Of a DNA stretch of 12,351 bases, positions 12,108-12,351 are shown one piece after another; position 1 is the stretch's first letter; each line of letters opens with the position of its first letter. Under the pieces are notes generated by a model. It saw only the letters and a program-made list of their open reading frames with translations. It did not search any database and had not been told where the DNA came from. The stretch comes from Dehalococcoidales bacterium (GTDB lineage: Bacteria > Chloroflexota > Dehalococcoidia > Dehalococcoidales > UBA2162): contig JAUSGV010000076.1 of NCBI GenBank assembly GCA_030648675.1, positions 1 through 12,351 on the forward strand. Direction: 5' to 3'. A program made the position numbers and the translations under genes.

Positions 12108-12351
12108 TTAGCCTTTTTCCATAATGTGTATCATTGAGCGAGCGACTTCCGTGGTCTGGTCTTTCAGAATGTTAACGATAGCATCTTGCATGCTATTACT
12201 CTTTTGGTAACCGAGTTTCTCTCTGGTCCCCAGGAGCCGCGACAGCAAAGATATGCTGGAAAGGAGAAAGCTGGATTGTGCCGGATCTTCAGCAGCAGCG
12301 GAAATCCTGGCGCGAAGAAGGGCAATTTCCTGGTCCAGACCTTCAACTTCA
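12108..12351 (-). CDS. Unrecognised protein, partial (C-terminal 80 residues)
   Basis: The minus-strand frame is open from the right edge to a TAA at 12108-12110. The visible 80 residues read as a soluble, helical tail. A heptad-like segment, EVEGLDQEIALLRARISAAA, is followed by a Ser/Leu-rich region (26-41), TREKLGYQKSNSM (42-54) and a final helix ending HIMEKG. I do not recognise the family with certainty. The pattern of an acidic EIALLRARI coiled coil then a leucine-rich RLLGTREKLG segment resembles the C-termini of small helix-turn-helix proteins of phage or plasmid type, but the N-terminal half is missing. It was chosen over the overlapping minus-strand frame at 12164-12346, whose composition (clusters of P, F, C and W) is not protein-like. 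Confidence 0.65.
   Translation of the reverse strand, partial: EVEGLDQEIALLRARISAAAEDPAQSSFLLSSISLLSRLLGTREKLGYQKSNSMQDAIVNILKDQTTEVARSMIHIMEKG

Noticed and set aside
12164..12346. Minus-strand frame of 60 codons at the right edge
   Set aside because: It overlaps, in another frame, the better-composed partial gene ending at 12108, and its composition (clusters of P, F, C, W) looks like out-of-frame translation.

Overview
The window is a stretch of ordinary bacterial chromosome, mostly housekeeping metabolism. Gene content, the use of GTG/TTG (and apparently CTG) starts, and AT-rich intergenic spacers full of short degenerate repeats suggest an anaerobic Chloroflexota-like genome, possibly Dehalococcoidia. 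That placement is inference, since no rRNA or lineage marker is present. Both window edges cut a gene.

Layout. Positions 1-2148 (minus strand) hold an AbrB-type regulator followed by a two-gene ABC-2 exporter of the BcrA type; the permease is cut at the left edge. Facing away from them, on the plus strand, is a NicO-type nickel/cobalt transporter (2290-3066). The two units share a 141-bp divergent promoter region with overlapping palindromes. A strong G-quadruplex motif and repeat debris follow. Positions 3383-5576 (minus) hold miaB and nadC, which overlap. A repeat-rich spacer then contains tRNA-Ser(GCU) on the minus strand with a clear promoter (5918-6047). cvpA lies on the plus strand (6317-6805). 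It converges on the minus-strand unit rsmD, coaD and a 2[4Fe-4S] ferredoxin (8179 down to 6827), which has a strong promoter almost touching the rsmD start codon. purB and purE (8325-10112, minus) abut, and purD (10546-11805, minus) lies beyond a repeat-rich spacer. The C-terminus of an unrecognised protein ends the window.

How the genes fit together. PurD, PurE and PurB supply three non-consecutive steps of de novo purine synthesis. NadC makes the NAD precursor and CoaD makes dephospho-CoA, so the window is rich in cofactor and nucleotide synthesis. MiaB and RsmD modify tRNA and 16S rRNA. The transporters and AbrB protein at the left are the accessory part.

I see no prophage, CRISPR, toxin system or new multigene system. 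The unusual material is small-scale: an apparent CTG start for purD, a duplicated purE translation-start segment that creates a short upstream frame, a near-leaderless rsmD promoter, and seven copies of one hairpin repeat. All seven copies lie in the same orientation, and their stems show compensatory changes between copies.
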